The position numbers and the translations under genes were made by a program. This document shows positions 25,740 to 36,551 of a DNA stretch of 64,000 nt, piece after piece; positions within the stretch are counted from its first letter, which is position 1, and every line of letters begins with the position of its first letter. Where the stretch lies: NCBI GenBank assembly GCA_958295665.1, contig OY282560.1, positions 310,229,236 to 310,293,235 on the forward strand, given 5' to 3'. Origin of the DNA: Tipula vernalis (Eukaryota; Arthropoda; Insecta; Diptera; Tipulidae). The notes beneath the pieces are model-generated. The model saw only the letters and a list, made by a program, of their open reading frames with translations, did no database searches and had not been told where the DNA came from.

Positions 25740-26120
25740 CTTTCTATATCACATTGTATTTAAAATGGCGTTTCTTAATTAGAATGGCTCAACCAGTTTT
25801 TTGATGCATTGCCTGTTTTTCGGAAGACTTTGTATGATGGTTCAAGCGACGTCTTATCTTCCTCCGTTAATAACGCCTAGACGTTTTAAACGAATAGTAC
25901 TCACATTGGGCGTTTTATTCAAATAGAGGTTGGTTACTGCACAATAAATAACAATATTTAGAACCTTTTCGGTAGTCAGTCGAATTCGGCTGCCCGTAAC
26001 AGGAAATTATTTTTTGATTTTAAACGGAGTTTACAATCAAGGTATTAAACCGCATCGACTGTCGCCAAATAGAAAAGCAAAATACATCTCGTTTTTTTCG
26101 GACAAACATCACCTGGTAGT
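25740..26120 (-). pseudogene. Possible Tc1-like transposase HTH fragment
   Basis: The minus-strand frame at about 25861-25985 reads LTTEKVLNIVIYCAVTNLYL, then NKTPNVSTIRLKRLGVINGG without a stop. The 'S-T-I-R-x-x-L' pattern is like the second helix-turn-helix of Tc1 transposases. The rest is broken. No catalytic region is seen, so the call is weak. Confidence 0.35.
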
Positions 26121-26331
26121 GTGTACACTACATATATTCCATGAATATTTGAAGATATCCAAATTGCATGAATTGGGTTTCGAATAGCTACCGAACCATG
26201 CTAAACAAGAAGTATGGCCATTTAATTAGAAACAGTACAATAAATAATAACTTCATTTTTTAAATTTAACGGTAAAACTTTTTTTAAATGTAAATATTGA
26301 TCTTGATGGTTCGAAATTTTTAGCTCGAAAA

Positions 26332-26600
26332 ATGAGCAAAAACAAGAGCTGTACGAGAGAAATGAGGAGGCTGATAGTAGTTAAATATTGCAAACGAAAT
26401 GCATCAAAGGGAGCAATTGCAGTGGATTTGGGGTCCTCACGGAAGATGTTTTATCGTGCCATTAAAACGTAGAATGATACTGGGGATAACGAAAACAGAT
26501 CCAGAAAAGAACGAGCTCGAAAAACAACGGAAAAGGAAGATGACGCCATAAAAATTAAATGAAATGGTCAATTTTAATACTACTGTCAAAAGATATACCT
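26332..26600 (+). pseudogene. Tc1-like transposase, N-terminal DNA-binding fragment
   Basis: From ATG 26332 the frame reads MSKNKSCTREMRRLIVVKYC...GAIAVDLGSSRKMFYRAIKT, an in-frame stop, then NDTGDNENRSRKERARKTTE and KEDDAIKI. This is the helix-turn-helix pair plus the 'GRPRKTTxxEDxxI' linker of Tc1 transposases. No DDE catalytic part follows before a second Tc1-like relic starts at 26790. Truncated copy. Confidence 0.7.
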
Positions 26601-26789
26601 TGAATAAATTCCACTGCAAGCCAATCAATTAAAATTTTCAAAAATGCTTCATCAAAAGTACATTCTGTTTGAAATCCAACGCAACGATCGGCTTTTGTTC
26701 CATTGCATATCATTTATTTGTAAATGCAGTACCATTAGTTCTTGTAAATGTGTTCTAAAGCAAACACCTGAAATAAGATCCATTGTAGT

Positions 26790-28205
26790 ATGGCATCCTT
26801 TCGTGAGCTGGAGGCGGTTAAAGTCGTCATGTTGTATCAGGAAGATTATACTCAAGTACAAATCGCGCGAAAATTAGGAGTGAACCAGTCTTCGGTTTCA
26901 CGAATACGTAAAGCGATATCGTGAGACCGGAGAGTATAAAAGAAAGCCTGGACATGGACGTAAAAGGTGCACAACCGAGCATGACGACCGATTTTTAAAA
27001 ATTAATTCTACTCAACTAAAAAATGAGTTACATAGTGCGCGCCTAGTGAATGTTAGTGCCAGAACAATTAAACGAAGAATAAAAGAAGCGAACCTAACCC
27101 CAAAACGGCCCGTAAAAGTTCCACGGTTTCTTTCCCGCCACAAAACCAGCCGTTTAGAATGTGCTCATACTCATGCAAATTGGGGAACTGATCAACGGGC
27201 CATTGTTTTCTTTTCAGATGAGAGCAGAATCCAATTATGGAAACCAGATGGACGTAACCTTGTATAGAGAAGACCTGGAGGTAAGCTTGTGTAAGCTTTG
27301 GTGGAGGTTCAATAATGTTTTGGGGTGGAATCAGTTGGGAGGGCCATATCACGTTTTGCCATAGGTTATGACAGTTTTGTGTTAATGCATGATAACGCTC
27401 CAGTCCACGTAGCTGCAACGGTACGACAATATTTCCAAGATATCGATATTAAGTGGCCACCAATGTGTCCCGATCTTAATCAGATCGAAGACGTATGGGA
27501 CATTCTAAAACGCCGCATTAGAGCTAGAAATCCCGCACCGGATTCGTTAGCACACCTGAAAGTTCCAGCGGAAGAAGAGTGGAATCTCATTCCCCAAGAA
27601 ATGCTACAAAGCCTTCTACTTAGTATCAGGGACGGATAACGTCATATAACGTTACCCGAATAACGTTAAAAAACGTTAAAATTGCGAAGTTTTTCAAGAA
27701 AATGTAACCAAATCTATTAGGTTATGTTATAACGTAACCGTAACCGATAACTTTATAAAATTTAGATATAACCAAATAAAATAACCTTATAAAAAATGTT
27801 TTTGTTCTCGGTAACATTATTTAACACTAGAACTACGGGTCAAATGACGGATTGCACATTTATTGAATTCACTTTTTTTCCTCATTCTTGAATCCTCATT
27901 TTGACTGGCCGGTAATTCTAGTGTTAAAACCTTACTAAAGCAAAGATTAATAATTTATTTAACTTTAGATAACGTTATTTGTTCTATTAACGTTAAAAAC
28001 ATTAATTAATCCTAAATAACGTTACGTAACGTAACGTAACGTTTCACATGATTTAAGGTTAAATAACGTTATACGTAATCAAAAAAAAATTTGGGAATTT
28101 TTTCCAATAAAGTAACGAAATCTTAGGGTTTTCCGACCCCTGCTTAGTATGCCCAGAAGGTTGGAAGCTGTAATAAGTGCACGGGGGGAAAATACTCATT
28201 ACTAA
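26790..28205 (+). pseudogene. Tc1-like transposase split by a hAT-type MITE
   Basis: From ATG 26790: MASFRELEAVKVVMLYQEDY with a HTH (IARKLGVNQSSVSR), a frameshift near 26905, the linker GRKRCTTEHDDRFLKIN, then catalytic blocks FFSDESRIQLW (first Asp), WGGISWEGHITF, MHDNAPVH (second Asp; 27385-27408) and PDLNQIEDVWDILK (final acidic residue). About 20-30 residues are missing before the second Asp. The frame is cut at 27626 by a 516 bp insertion; 28149 onward supplies the natural C-terminus MPRRLEAVISARGENTHY-stop. A likely right terminal repeat lies near 28422-28443 (GTTAATTTTGTCCAGGAGTG). Confidence 0.85.
27627..28142. mobile_element. hAT-type MITE, 516 bp, rich in TAACGTTA
   Basis: Starts CAGGGACGG and ends CCGACCCCTG, imperfect inverted termini of the hAT style. 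It is flanked by the perfect 8 bp duplication CTTAGTAT (27619-27626 and 28143-28150), the hallmark length for hAT elements. The interior has repeated AACGTTA/TAACGTTA palindromes (near 27648, 27660, 27674, 27995, 28018-28040 and 28065), probably binding sites for the missing transposase (inference). No open frame. It interrupts the Tc1-like reading frame exactly between ...LLLS and MPRR.... Confidence 0.9.
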
Positions 28206-28653
28206 ATTAATCAAACTAAATTGTAATAAAGCTAATTTTAATGTTTATAAACCGCTTTTGAAAATTAAAAAAAAAATAGTTCAACACATTTTAACATTTT
28301 GCAATGAAAAATAGCCGCAATTTTCTCTTTTGAGAAAAATATAAATTTAGGATAATTTGATACCAATTCCACTGAAATTGACCAGCGGGATTTTTTTTAT
28401 TACAAAAAAAAAAAAAAATATGCGTTAATTTTGTCCAGGAGTGTATGTGTATTAACACATATATTAGTAGATCACAAAGTCAATTTGCCTTGCAAGCATT
28501 CTAAATAAATTTCTGTTGTGCTAAGTTCGTTTTTGTAAATAGAGGGGCTGCCATAAACTGTTTGGCCCAGGTTCGGTAATAAAAATAAGTTATGAAACTA
28601 AATTTTAATATATCAAACTATGGCAGGTGTTGGGGTTGCTTAAGCTTTCAATG
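28206..28653. other. Tc1 3' flank and AT-rich spacer
   Basis: Holds the non-coding 3' part of the Tc1-like element, with poly-A runs at about 28407-28420 and the probable terminal repeat ending near 28443. Beyond that, nothing is recognised up to the (ATT)n tract. Confidence 0.5.
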
Positions 28654-29110
28654 ATTATTATTATTATTATTATTATTGGAGGGCCATGCGGGCGATCAGC
28701 CACTTCGCACTGCGACCTAAAAGATCTATTGTGCTGGACCCTGCTTAATTATCCGTCCAGTCAATATTCAGGTTCTTAATGAACCTGACAATACTGCCTC
28801 CCGGTACGTGATACATACTATTTGGGCTTATTGCTCTCCCTCCTAGATGTATACTACAGCATGTAGTTCCGCTAGAAAGACGGTAGCATTGGAGCCCAAG
28901 GGGCTCGAGAGGGTTGTCCCACTCCCGTATATTCCTACTCCTGCCCCGTATTCCGTTTGATTTTACTCTTACGAGTTGCTGGGAATTGCAAATCGCCTGT
29001 AGGTCACCCAGCTTTACTATAGGAGGCTAAATAAAACTGGAGGGTGCCTGGTATCCAGAGTCCCCATATTTTGGACTGATTAACCTATCAGCCATTCATC
29101 CGTCGGCAAA
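28654..29110 (-). mobile_element. 5'-truncated LINE 3' UTR with (AAT)n tail
   Basis: A GC-richer segment of about 430 bp ending, on the minus strand, with CGCATGGCCCTCCAATAATA and then eight AAT units (28654-28677). Simple AAT tails are typical of I/R1-related non-LTR elements. It has no coding part, and it directly adjoins the poly(A) tail of the jockey-type element at 29111-29120, so it appears to be a separate, older or target element rather than part of that jockey copy (inference). Confidence 0.55.
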
Positions 29111-29232
29111 TTTTTTTTTTCCTTTACTTAATATTACAACTGATTTACAAATCATTTAGTAATTTATCTTGGTCTTCTAACAATGGTTACTCCCATTTGA
29201 ATTTACATAGTAATTATTTTTCTCTATCCTAA

Positions 29233-31877
29233 TTAAATACAACTGCCCAATTCCAAAGGTTTCTGCCCTTGAAGTCTTCTTACTGCATTGGTGGTATCCA
29301 ACAAACTTCGTATGTCTGCATTTTGGTGCCGAGATATCCGCTGAATGTGTTTCTTCGCATGATTTTGTATTTCTTCACTTACATATTCCATGTTTAAGTC
29401 CCTATGGAGGTTATCATTTCTAATGTACCATGGTGCGTTTACAATGCCACGCAGCACTTTGTTTTGAAAACATTGAATCATTTGTACATTTATCTTCTTG
29501 GTACAACCCCAAAGTTGAATACCGTAGGTCCATATTGGTTTAAGTATTTGCTGATATAATAGCAATTTGTTATGTATTGTAAGCTCAGAGTTTCTACCTA
29601 TTAGCCAATACATTTTCCTATATTTAATGTTCAATTCTTCTTTTTTCTTTTTAACATGATCTTTCCATCTAAGCTTGCAAACGAGAGTCATGCCGAGGTA
29701 TTTAGCTGTATTTGCATTTGGAACCGGCCTTGAATTAAGTTTCACTGGAATCCAGTTAACTTTCTGGTTTGTGAAGTTTACGTGAACCGACTTTGCTTCG
29801 TTTAGGCTAATGCGCCATTTCTTTGTCCAACTACTCACTGTGTCGGTTGCTTTTTGAAGTTTGGTCGTTGCTTCTGATATACACTTTCCAGTCGCCAGAA
29901 TATCTGTATCGTCTGCAAATGTTGCTATAGTGGCACCTTCTGTATTTGGCATATCTCTGGTGTACAGGATGTACAATATAGGACCCAGTACGCTACCCTG
30001 TGGTATGCCTGCTGATATTCTCTTTAGTTCAGAGTACTCTCGGTTATATTTTACACGGAAATGTCGGTCTGCGATATAAGATTTAAAAATTTGATAGAAT
30101 TGCTTTGGTAGATCTCGATGCAATTTTAATTCAAGTCCTTGGTGCCAAACTTTGTCGAAAGCTTGTGCTACATCTAAGAAGATGCTGGAGCATATCTTCT
30201 TATTCTCAAGTGAGTCTTCGTTTATATCCGTTATTCTGTGAACTTGTTCTATCGTAGAGTGATATTCTCTAAATCCAAATTGGTGTGGTGGAATCAAATT
30301 TCTCTTTTCTATTATTGGCTTGAGTCTCTTGAGCAGTAATTTTTCAAATAATTTTGAAATTACAGGAAGTAGTGAAATCGGTCTGTACGACTTTTTATCG
30401 TTCGCTGGTTTACCTGGTTTGGGGATCATAATTACTTCAGCAACCTTCCATTGCCGTGGGATATATTTTAGTCTGAAGACAGCATTGATATTTTGAACCA
30501 ATTTTCGTAGTCCCTTCTCGGGAATGGATTTTACGACTTGTCCAGTAATTAAATCATATCCTGTAGCTTTTTTTGCGTTCAAATTACACTTGATGTCGTT
30601 TTTTAATTCCTGTAATGTTACATATCGAATATTATATTCATCAATTTTGCTAACTGTTATTATGTTTTCATCTGCTGTTTGCCTAGGTAACGGTTGAAAG
30701 GTGTCTTCCAAATGAGCCGCAAATAAAATAGCTTTTTGCTTGTCGCTTTTGGCCCAGGTTCCTTCCCCATTTTTAATAGGCGGCACATGCATTTTGGTTC
30801 TTTTTAATCCCTTTGTTGCTTTCCAAAGAGAGTAATCAGTATCTTTATGTTCGGTGAGACCATTTAAGTACTTGTTGATAGTTTCATTCTTAATTTCTTT
30901 TATAAGTTGTTTTAGTTTATTGCATAGAAAATTGAGGATTTTTTTGTTTTCCGGGGCGCGTGTCCTTTGCCAGGTTTTTCTTGCCTTCCTTTTCTCTCTA
31001 ACTAACTCCCTGACCTCAATAGGATAATTTAGGTTTCTACGGGATTCGGTGTGACTAGCAGGAGAACTTTCCCATGCTGCTTGTTGAATAGTACTGTTAA
31101 ATACCTCTAGTTCGTCTTCCAACTGTACCGGTGTTTTAATCGGCACTCGTAGATTTATTTGCATTTCAATTAGTTCTTGGAATAGGTCCCAGTTAGTTCT
31201 ATTATTTGTTAATTTAGGCAGGTTATCCTTATTAATTATCATTGTGCTGAGCGTCATGATAACAGGTGTATGATCGGAATATATCCCTTCGCTGTTTTCG
31301 ATGCACATGTAATCCTCGAAGATCCCTTTCGTTACATAGAAATCAATGAGATCAGGTATTTTATTTATATCAGCAGGCCAGTATGTTTGTTTACCTCCAG
31401 AGTGGAACTCGCAGTTATTTATTCGTCCGGCTTTGAATAGCTCTTTTCCTTTATGGGTTGTAAGTCTTGATCCTCAATAGGTGTTTTTTGCATTAAAGTC
31501 ACCACCAATAATAAAATTGGATCCTAGTGATCTAAAGAGTCTATTATAATCTTCTTTGTTTAGATTATAGCGTGGAGGGCAGTAGATAGAGGAAATACTG
31601 TATTCAATATTATTGTTAGTTTCAACTTTTATGGTTCTTCATAGTGTTTGAGATTCTTTTTCACTATTACTGTTGATCCTCCTCTGGGTTTTCCTCCTGG
31701 GTGAACAGCATGGTAACATTCATAATCACTTATTTTAATAAATGATGTTTTTGTCAAATGGCTCTCCGATATAAGGCATACATCTATTTTTTCTAAATTT
31801 AGAAAAATGTCTAGCTCTGGAACATGTTGCGCTAGTCCGTTCGTATTCCAGGTGACAATTCTTAATGTTCTGCTCAT
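29233..31877 (-). pseudogene. Jockey-type LINE 1 pol (endonuclease and reverse transcriptase)
   Basis: ATG at 31877: MSRTLRIVTWNTNGLAQHVP opens an AP endonuclease (ISESHLTK at the catalytic Glu block). A frameshift near 31625 and one in-frame stop at about 31480 interrupt it; FIIGGDFNAKNT and the SDHTPVIM block complete the endonuclease. From 31308 down to 29233 a 691-residue open frame holds the RT: YRPISLLPVISKLFEKLLLK, FLDVAQAFDKVWH, AGIPQGSVLGPILYILYT, the catalytic TFADDTD (about 29905-29920) and YLGMTLVCKLRWKDHV, then the C-terminal region. The RT catalytic residues look intact; the protein as a whole is not, because of the endonuclease breaks. Confidence 0.88.
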
Positions 31878-31938
31878 TTTAGTATATGAGAGCTGTTGCC
31901 TCGTTCAAGGTTTAATGCATATCTAGACGCTTATATAA

Positions 31939-32657
31939 ACTTTTTTTAATTTTTGTTGAATGTTAATTAATTCTTGTAATTTCTAAATATGCTACCGGTC
32001 TTACGACACTTTTAAATGTGTTTTTTATTAACACGTAGAAACATTTTAGTATTTACGAACGGTAATTCAACGAAAACCGGCTAATAGACAGAATTCTATT
32101 TATTTAATTTTTAATTTAATATGTTCCGAAGATTGTAAGAGAATTCAATCCAGTTTCGAACTGATGAGCTTATGATTATGAAAAAATCAATCCTCTCATC
32201 AGGCCGCGGCGACTGAACTGACTATACCACAATTTACATTCTATATATACAGAATGTCCTGTGCTTTATATACTAGCGAATCGTACTAATACAGATAAAT
32301 TCAATTACAATTTTTTCTTCTTCACGACAATCACATAAGCTGTGAACGCTTATTTTACTTTTTTTAATTTTTGTTGAATGTTAATTAATTCTTGTAATTT
32401 CTAAATATGGTACCGGTCTTAGCGTTCACAGCTTATGTGATTGTCGTGAAGAAGGAAAAAATTGTAATTGAATTTATCTGTATTAGTACGATTCGCTAGT
32501 ATATAAAGCACAGGATATTCTGTATATATAGAATGTAAATTGTGGTATAGTCAGTCCAGTCGCCGCGGCCTGATGAGAGGATTGATTTTTTCATAATCAT
32601 AAGCTCATCAGTTCGAAACTGGATTGAATTATCTTACAATCTTCGGAACATATTAAA
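31939..32657. mobile_element. Inserted hairpin element with 10 bp target duplication
   Basis: The flanks carry a direct duplication GCTTATATAA (31929-31938 and 32658-32667). Inside, 32115-32350 and 32419-32657 are inverted copies of about 235-240 bp with only about four differences seen by eye. They are separated by a spacer of about 68 bp that is itself a direct repeat of 31939-32005 (GAATGTTAATTAATTCTTGT in both). The outer ends of the inverted arms read TTTAATATGTTCCGAAG. It sits between gag and pol of the jockey-type element. No open frame; superfamily not determined. Confidence 0.85.
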
Positions 32658-34541
32658 GCTTATATAAAGCTTCTAGACCACGTTCTTGCTTTGCTAGCCG
32701 TATATTTATGGCTTCTATGCTTCGACAAATCCTTTCAAGGGGGTTATCATTCAGAACATTAGATGATTGCTGTACAATTTGTGAATAACTTTTCCGGTCT
32801 GTACCTATACCTGGTGGTTTTGGCTCCGCTTGGGTTTTAGTTGGTTTCTCTTCTCTGGTAACCCTAGGGTTTTGAGGAAACTGATGCATTTTGTTTCTTA
32901 GTCTTTGAAGTTCTTTGGCTACTTCACAGCCTCTATAATTTGCAGGAGGTGTTTCTACTTTCTGTACACTCTTTCGTGTTGTGTTTTCCAGCACATTTTA
33001 CGCATCTTGGCTCTCGTCTGCAATATTTTTGCATGTGATTGAAACCTTGGAATTTTTTGCATTGAGGTATTAGCCTCGTGTTTTTCTTTAGCGGTTCTAT
33101 TTTAACCCTCATATTGAGAATTGCTTTGATGTTGAAGATGTTTTCAACTTTCTCCTTTTTGTTAAACGTAAGCATGAAGAGTGGAAGCCTCCTTTTTTGA
33201 CTTGATTGTTCTCACCTCTTTCTCGTTTTAGGATGTTTACTGCTTCTTCTATTTGCAGATCTCTTGTCTTTAGGTCCTCAATTATGTCCTCCATCTTAGA
33301 CGTTGGATGAAGGCCTCTGGCCATAACCTTAATTGCGCGTTCGTTTTTATCTTCGTATGTGAACCATTCTTTACCTTCCGCATTGAGCTTTGTTGCTAGA
33401 GCTCTATATGTATCGGAATCTGGTGTATTGATTTTCCACACGTTATTGTTTAGTGACACTACTCTATATTCCTTAGCTGTCACTGATGTCATTATAGATT
33501 GTATACTAGCAAATTCTGTTATGCCGATTACATTAATTGGCGGAGGAGCCTTTTCTTTCGGTACAACCGTTGCTGTTGCTGGTGAGCTCGTTTGGTATTA
33601 GTATCACCAGTTACTAATACATTAGCTTGCGAATGATCTCCAACTTCAGGCGAGAATTCTGCTTTTCGTTTTTTGGTAGGTCTTTGGCTAGCATTGGTTT
33701 TAGCTGTCTCAGTCGAAATTTCCATTGGTTTGGGCTTCTTCAATTCTTCATTTTCTTTTACTTTCTTTTACTCTAGTAAAATAAAGTATAGTAATCATGA
33801 AAATTTTGGACCTTGAGATTTTTAGAGATTTATTTGTTTTGAGGTCCTTTGAGTCCGAAAAAGTCGGTTTCGAAATGGTGTCTGTCTGTCTGTCTGTCAG
33901 TCTGTCTGTGTCCTCTCTACAGCCCAGATGGTTTAACCAATCGAACTGAAACTTCAGATTTAAGCTTTTTTGATAAATTGGGAGGTCCCAGTGAATTTTA
34001 CTCCAAATCGGCTAACCGGAAGTGGCCACTCCCCTGGTCCAGAAAATTTATTTTGCAAATACATATCTTAAAAAGTATAAGGTTTACAAAAAAACTACTT
34101 AATACAAAATGTTTCCAAAAATTAAAAACAAATAAAAATAAAAAATTAAAAATTAAAAAAAAAATTTAAAAATTTAAAAATTAGAAAAAAAAAAATTAAG
34201 AAAAAAATAAAATTTCTCAAAATTCTCTGTTCGTAAAAGAAAGTCGTGTGTTGGCCACACCTCCATTTTTTTTGTTTTTCAATTTCGCTTCTTAGTTGGG
34301 TTAAAAGTACATCTACTTCACTCAGTTTTCGACAGAGTTCAGCGTTTTCGTCTTTCTGCTAATTTGCAGAGTTAGTATGATTGTTTGGTGATCTTAACAA
34401 CATTGAACTTCTTGCGAATGGGTTTAGCAATGATTGGCTCACTCCAGAATCCATTGAGCCAGCCTCGAAAGAGGGTGGATTAGCCAACTGGGTAGTTGGT
34501 TTACCACCTGGGGTATTGTTTCCTTTTTGCGTTGTATTCAT
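32653..34541 (-). pseudogene. Jockey-type LINE 1 gag, interrupted
   Basis: The N-terminal part (34541 down to about 34285: MNTTQKGNNTPGGKPTTQLA..., LNPFARSSMLLRSP) is separated from the rest by inserted sequence with a (GTCT)n tract. Coding resumes at about 33765 (KENEELKKPKPMEISTETAK), then the PPPINVIGI block near 33530, an RNA-binding region (33109-33492), zinc knuckles near 32990-33080 (CKKFQGFNHMQKYC, CVKCAGKHNTKEC) and a C-terminal tail ending LAKQERGLEALYKL at 32653. Frameshifts near 33170 and 32990. Gag binds LINE RNA; this copy is broken. Confidence 0.82.
33778..34284. mobile_element. Unclassified insertion with (GTCT)n tract in jockey gag
   Basis: The gag frame is lost over this span. 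It holds a GTCTGTCTGTCTGTCTGTCA tract (33879-33911) followed by a conserved-looking stretch (CAATCGAACTGAAACTTCAG) and then a poly-A/T-rich tail (34120-34215). A GTCT tract followed by such sequence is common in insect repeats of uncertain class. No target duplication could be fixed, so the edges are approximate. Confidence 0.55.
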
Positions 34542-34930
34542 TGCTTTAAAACTGGTTATGTATCAACTACCAACCTAACCAGTACAAGTTGGTAGTGGGT
34601 CATTGAAGAGGCTGGTCAAGGTTTTCTCCTTTAGCGCCGTACTTTAGCCTGTGCCAAATGGCCAAAAATGTGCCAAATGGTGTTAGTTACCAGTGGTTGC
34701 CACGAGGAGGCAGCACGTACACTTGCGAATTGTGAACAAGTTACCCCTTACAAAATTGTACCCATCACGCAGCTGCCTAATGACAAGACCAGAACAGCTC
34801 ACGCGATGCGCACCCTACTGGAAGGTTATGGAGCTGGTAGATAAGATTTCATTGATAATCCAGCGCTCATTTTAGAGTGATTTAGGGACTCACATAGCTC
34901 TCAGGTCAATGCCTATCTTTAGAGTTATTG

Positions 34931-36399
34931 CAGTCTACCTTCAGATGCAAATGATTCAGAAAGTGCAATTTAATAATAAACAATTGATTAATACAAATTA
35001 AGATTGATTTTCAGTTCGTCATGACATAGAAACCCAGCATAACAATAAAGAAATCGTTAAAAATCTCATCTTTCAAATTCATAATTTCCAACACTAAACG
35101 CTCATCGTCTCACACACAATACATAAACCATTGTTTTAACAATTTTTCTATTTTTATGTCTATTTAATGTAAAAATATTTATTATTTTGATTTTAGTTTC
35201 TTCTTTTGAAAACAACTTTTCTTACACAAAATCTATTCACCTGTGTTAATGTAAAGGTGATTTTACTTTTTAAAACAATGTTAAACAACAAAATAAATTT
35301 CCAAGACAAAATATGCAACAACCAACCACCACAATGAATTTAATACATTTTGTAAGACATTTTGCAAATTGGTTTGAAATACAATTTTAATTGTTTATCA
35401 TCGAATTGCATCAAAACATTGTTACAAACAGCAACATCGTACAAGATTTTTATCCAATATGATTCAGCCACCAATTTTTTTTTTTTTACTAGGAAAACCA
35501 CAATAAAATGTATTACAATTACTTAGTAATTTATAATAATACAAAAATAATTGATAAGAGAAAGTTGTTTATGATTTTATCGTCTATTTTATTTGTATAT
35601 GAGTCGATCGTTGAAACCTGTTTAATGAAATAAATGAAGCATTAAGAAAATGAATCGTGCGTATATGTCTTTTAACCATCCAAAGAACTATAAATTTATA
35701 GTCAAAACAGAAGTAATAAGTTTTGATTGCTGTCTTCCGGTCAACTGTATGCTGTGAGGTGTGTTGTGATCCAGCGTACCGTAAAAATTTCATTTTTGTA
35801 AATATCAAGTACAATCGTTAGCACAGTGTTTACATATAAATTCATTGCGGTTATTGAAGTTGATCAAAACTACTCTAGTTTCTCGAATTTGTCTATCTAA
35901 AAATGTTTTTGTAGTTTTAATCATTTATGTGCAATTATAATGACTCGTGAACGATTTCTATAAATAGTTTCTCCACATCACTTATTTCTTAATGTATCTT
36001 ATAATAACCATGTTTACTAATTAGTAAGATCTTAAAATACCTCAGATCAGATAAATGCACAAATAAAATTGCAAACACCATTAATTGGTAATATCCAGCG
36101 AATATATCATTTCATTATTTTTATCAATAAAATCTTAATGAAATTTTGTTCGAAAGCTTTGTATGGGATTTTTTTTTTATAGAAAGCTAAAAAAACCAAT
36201 AAACATTCAAAAATATTTTCTATTGAGACGAATTTTGAAAAGATATCGTCTGCGGCCCGCTTGTGCGTCGAAAATTAAGAAGATGAAAAGTACTTCCTCT
36301 CTGAGTATTGGGGTCAAATTGGTATGCTGCTTTTGTTTGCTGGGTGGGTTTCAATAGGGTAGGCGCTGACCGTTTATAGCCAATTATAAATTGGTTTAT
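34931..36399. other. AT-rich spacer between two jockey-type elements
   Basis: No gene recognised. It separates the 5' ends of two non-LTR elements that point away from each other. The short open frames at 35584-35814 and at 36163-36414 on both strands show no motif and are probably chance. Confidence 0.4.
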
Positions 36400-36551
36400 A
36401 CTCCAACGTTGCAACTATGTAGAAACCATCAACTGTCTCTAGTTTACCTCCACGCGGTAGCACCTGGGCAACGTTTGTTTTGCATTTTTAATGTATCACA
36501 ACGGCTGAACTTCTAGAGGCGAGTGTAATAACACTATAAAAACAAAACGCA

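Larger units (their letters stand above)
29111..34930 (-). mobile_element. Jockey-type LINE 1 with two later insertions
   Basis: The minus-strand element runs from a 5' region at about 34545-34900, through gag (34541 to 32656, interrupted) and pol (31877 to 29233), to a poly(A) tail at 29111-29120 about 110 bp after the pol stop. The jockey clade is indicated by the gag block 'PPPINVIGI' and by an endonuclease-RT pol without RNase H. Two foreign segments sit in it: a hairpin element at 31939-32657 between the two genes, and a segment of about 0.5 kb with a (GTCT)n tract in gag. A few stops and frameshifts; otherwise long open stretches, so moderately young. Confidence 0.88.

Noticed and set aside
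32563..32625. Hammerhead ribozyme core (CTGATGAG at 32570 and CGAAAC at 32614)
   Set aside because: The bases between the two boxes do not form a proper stem II closing them; instead CTGATGAG pairs with CTCATCAG at 32604-32611. Judged a chance match.
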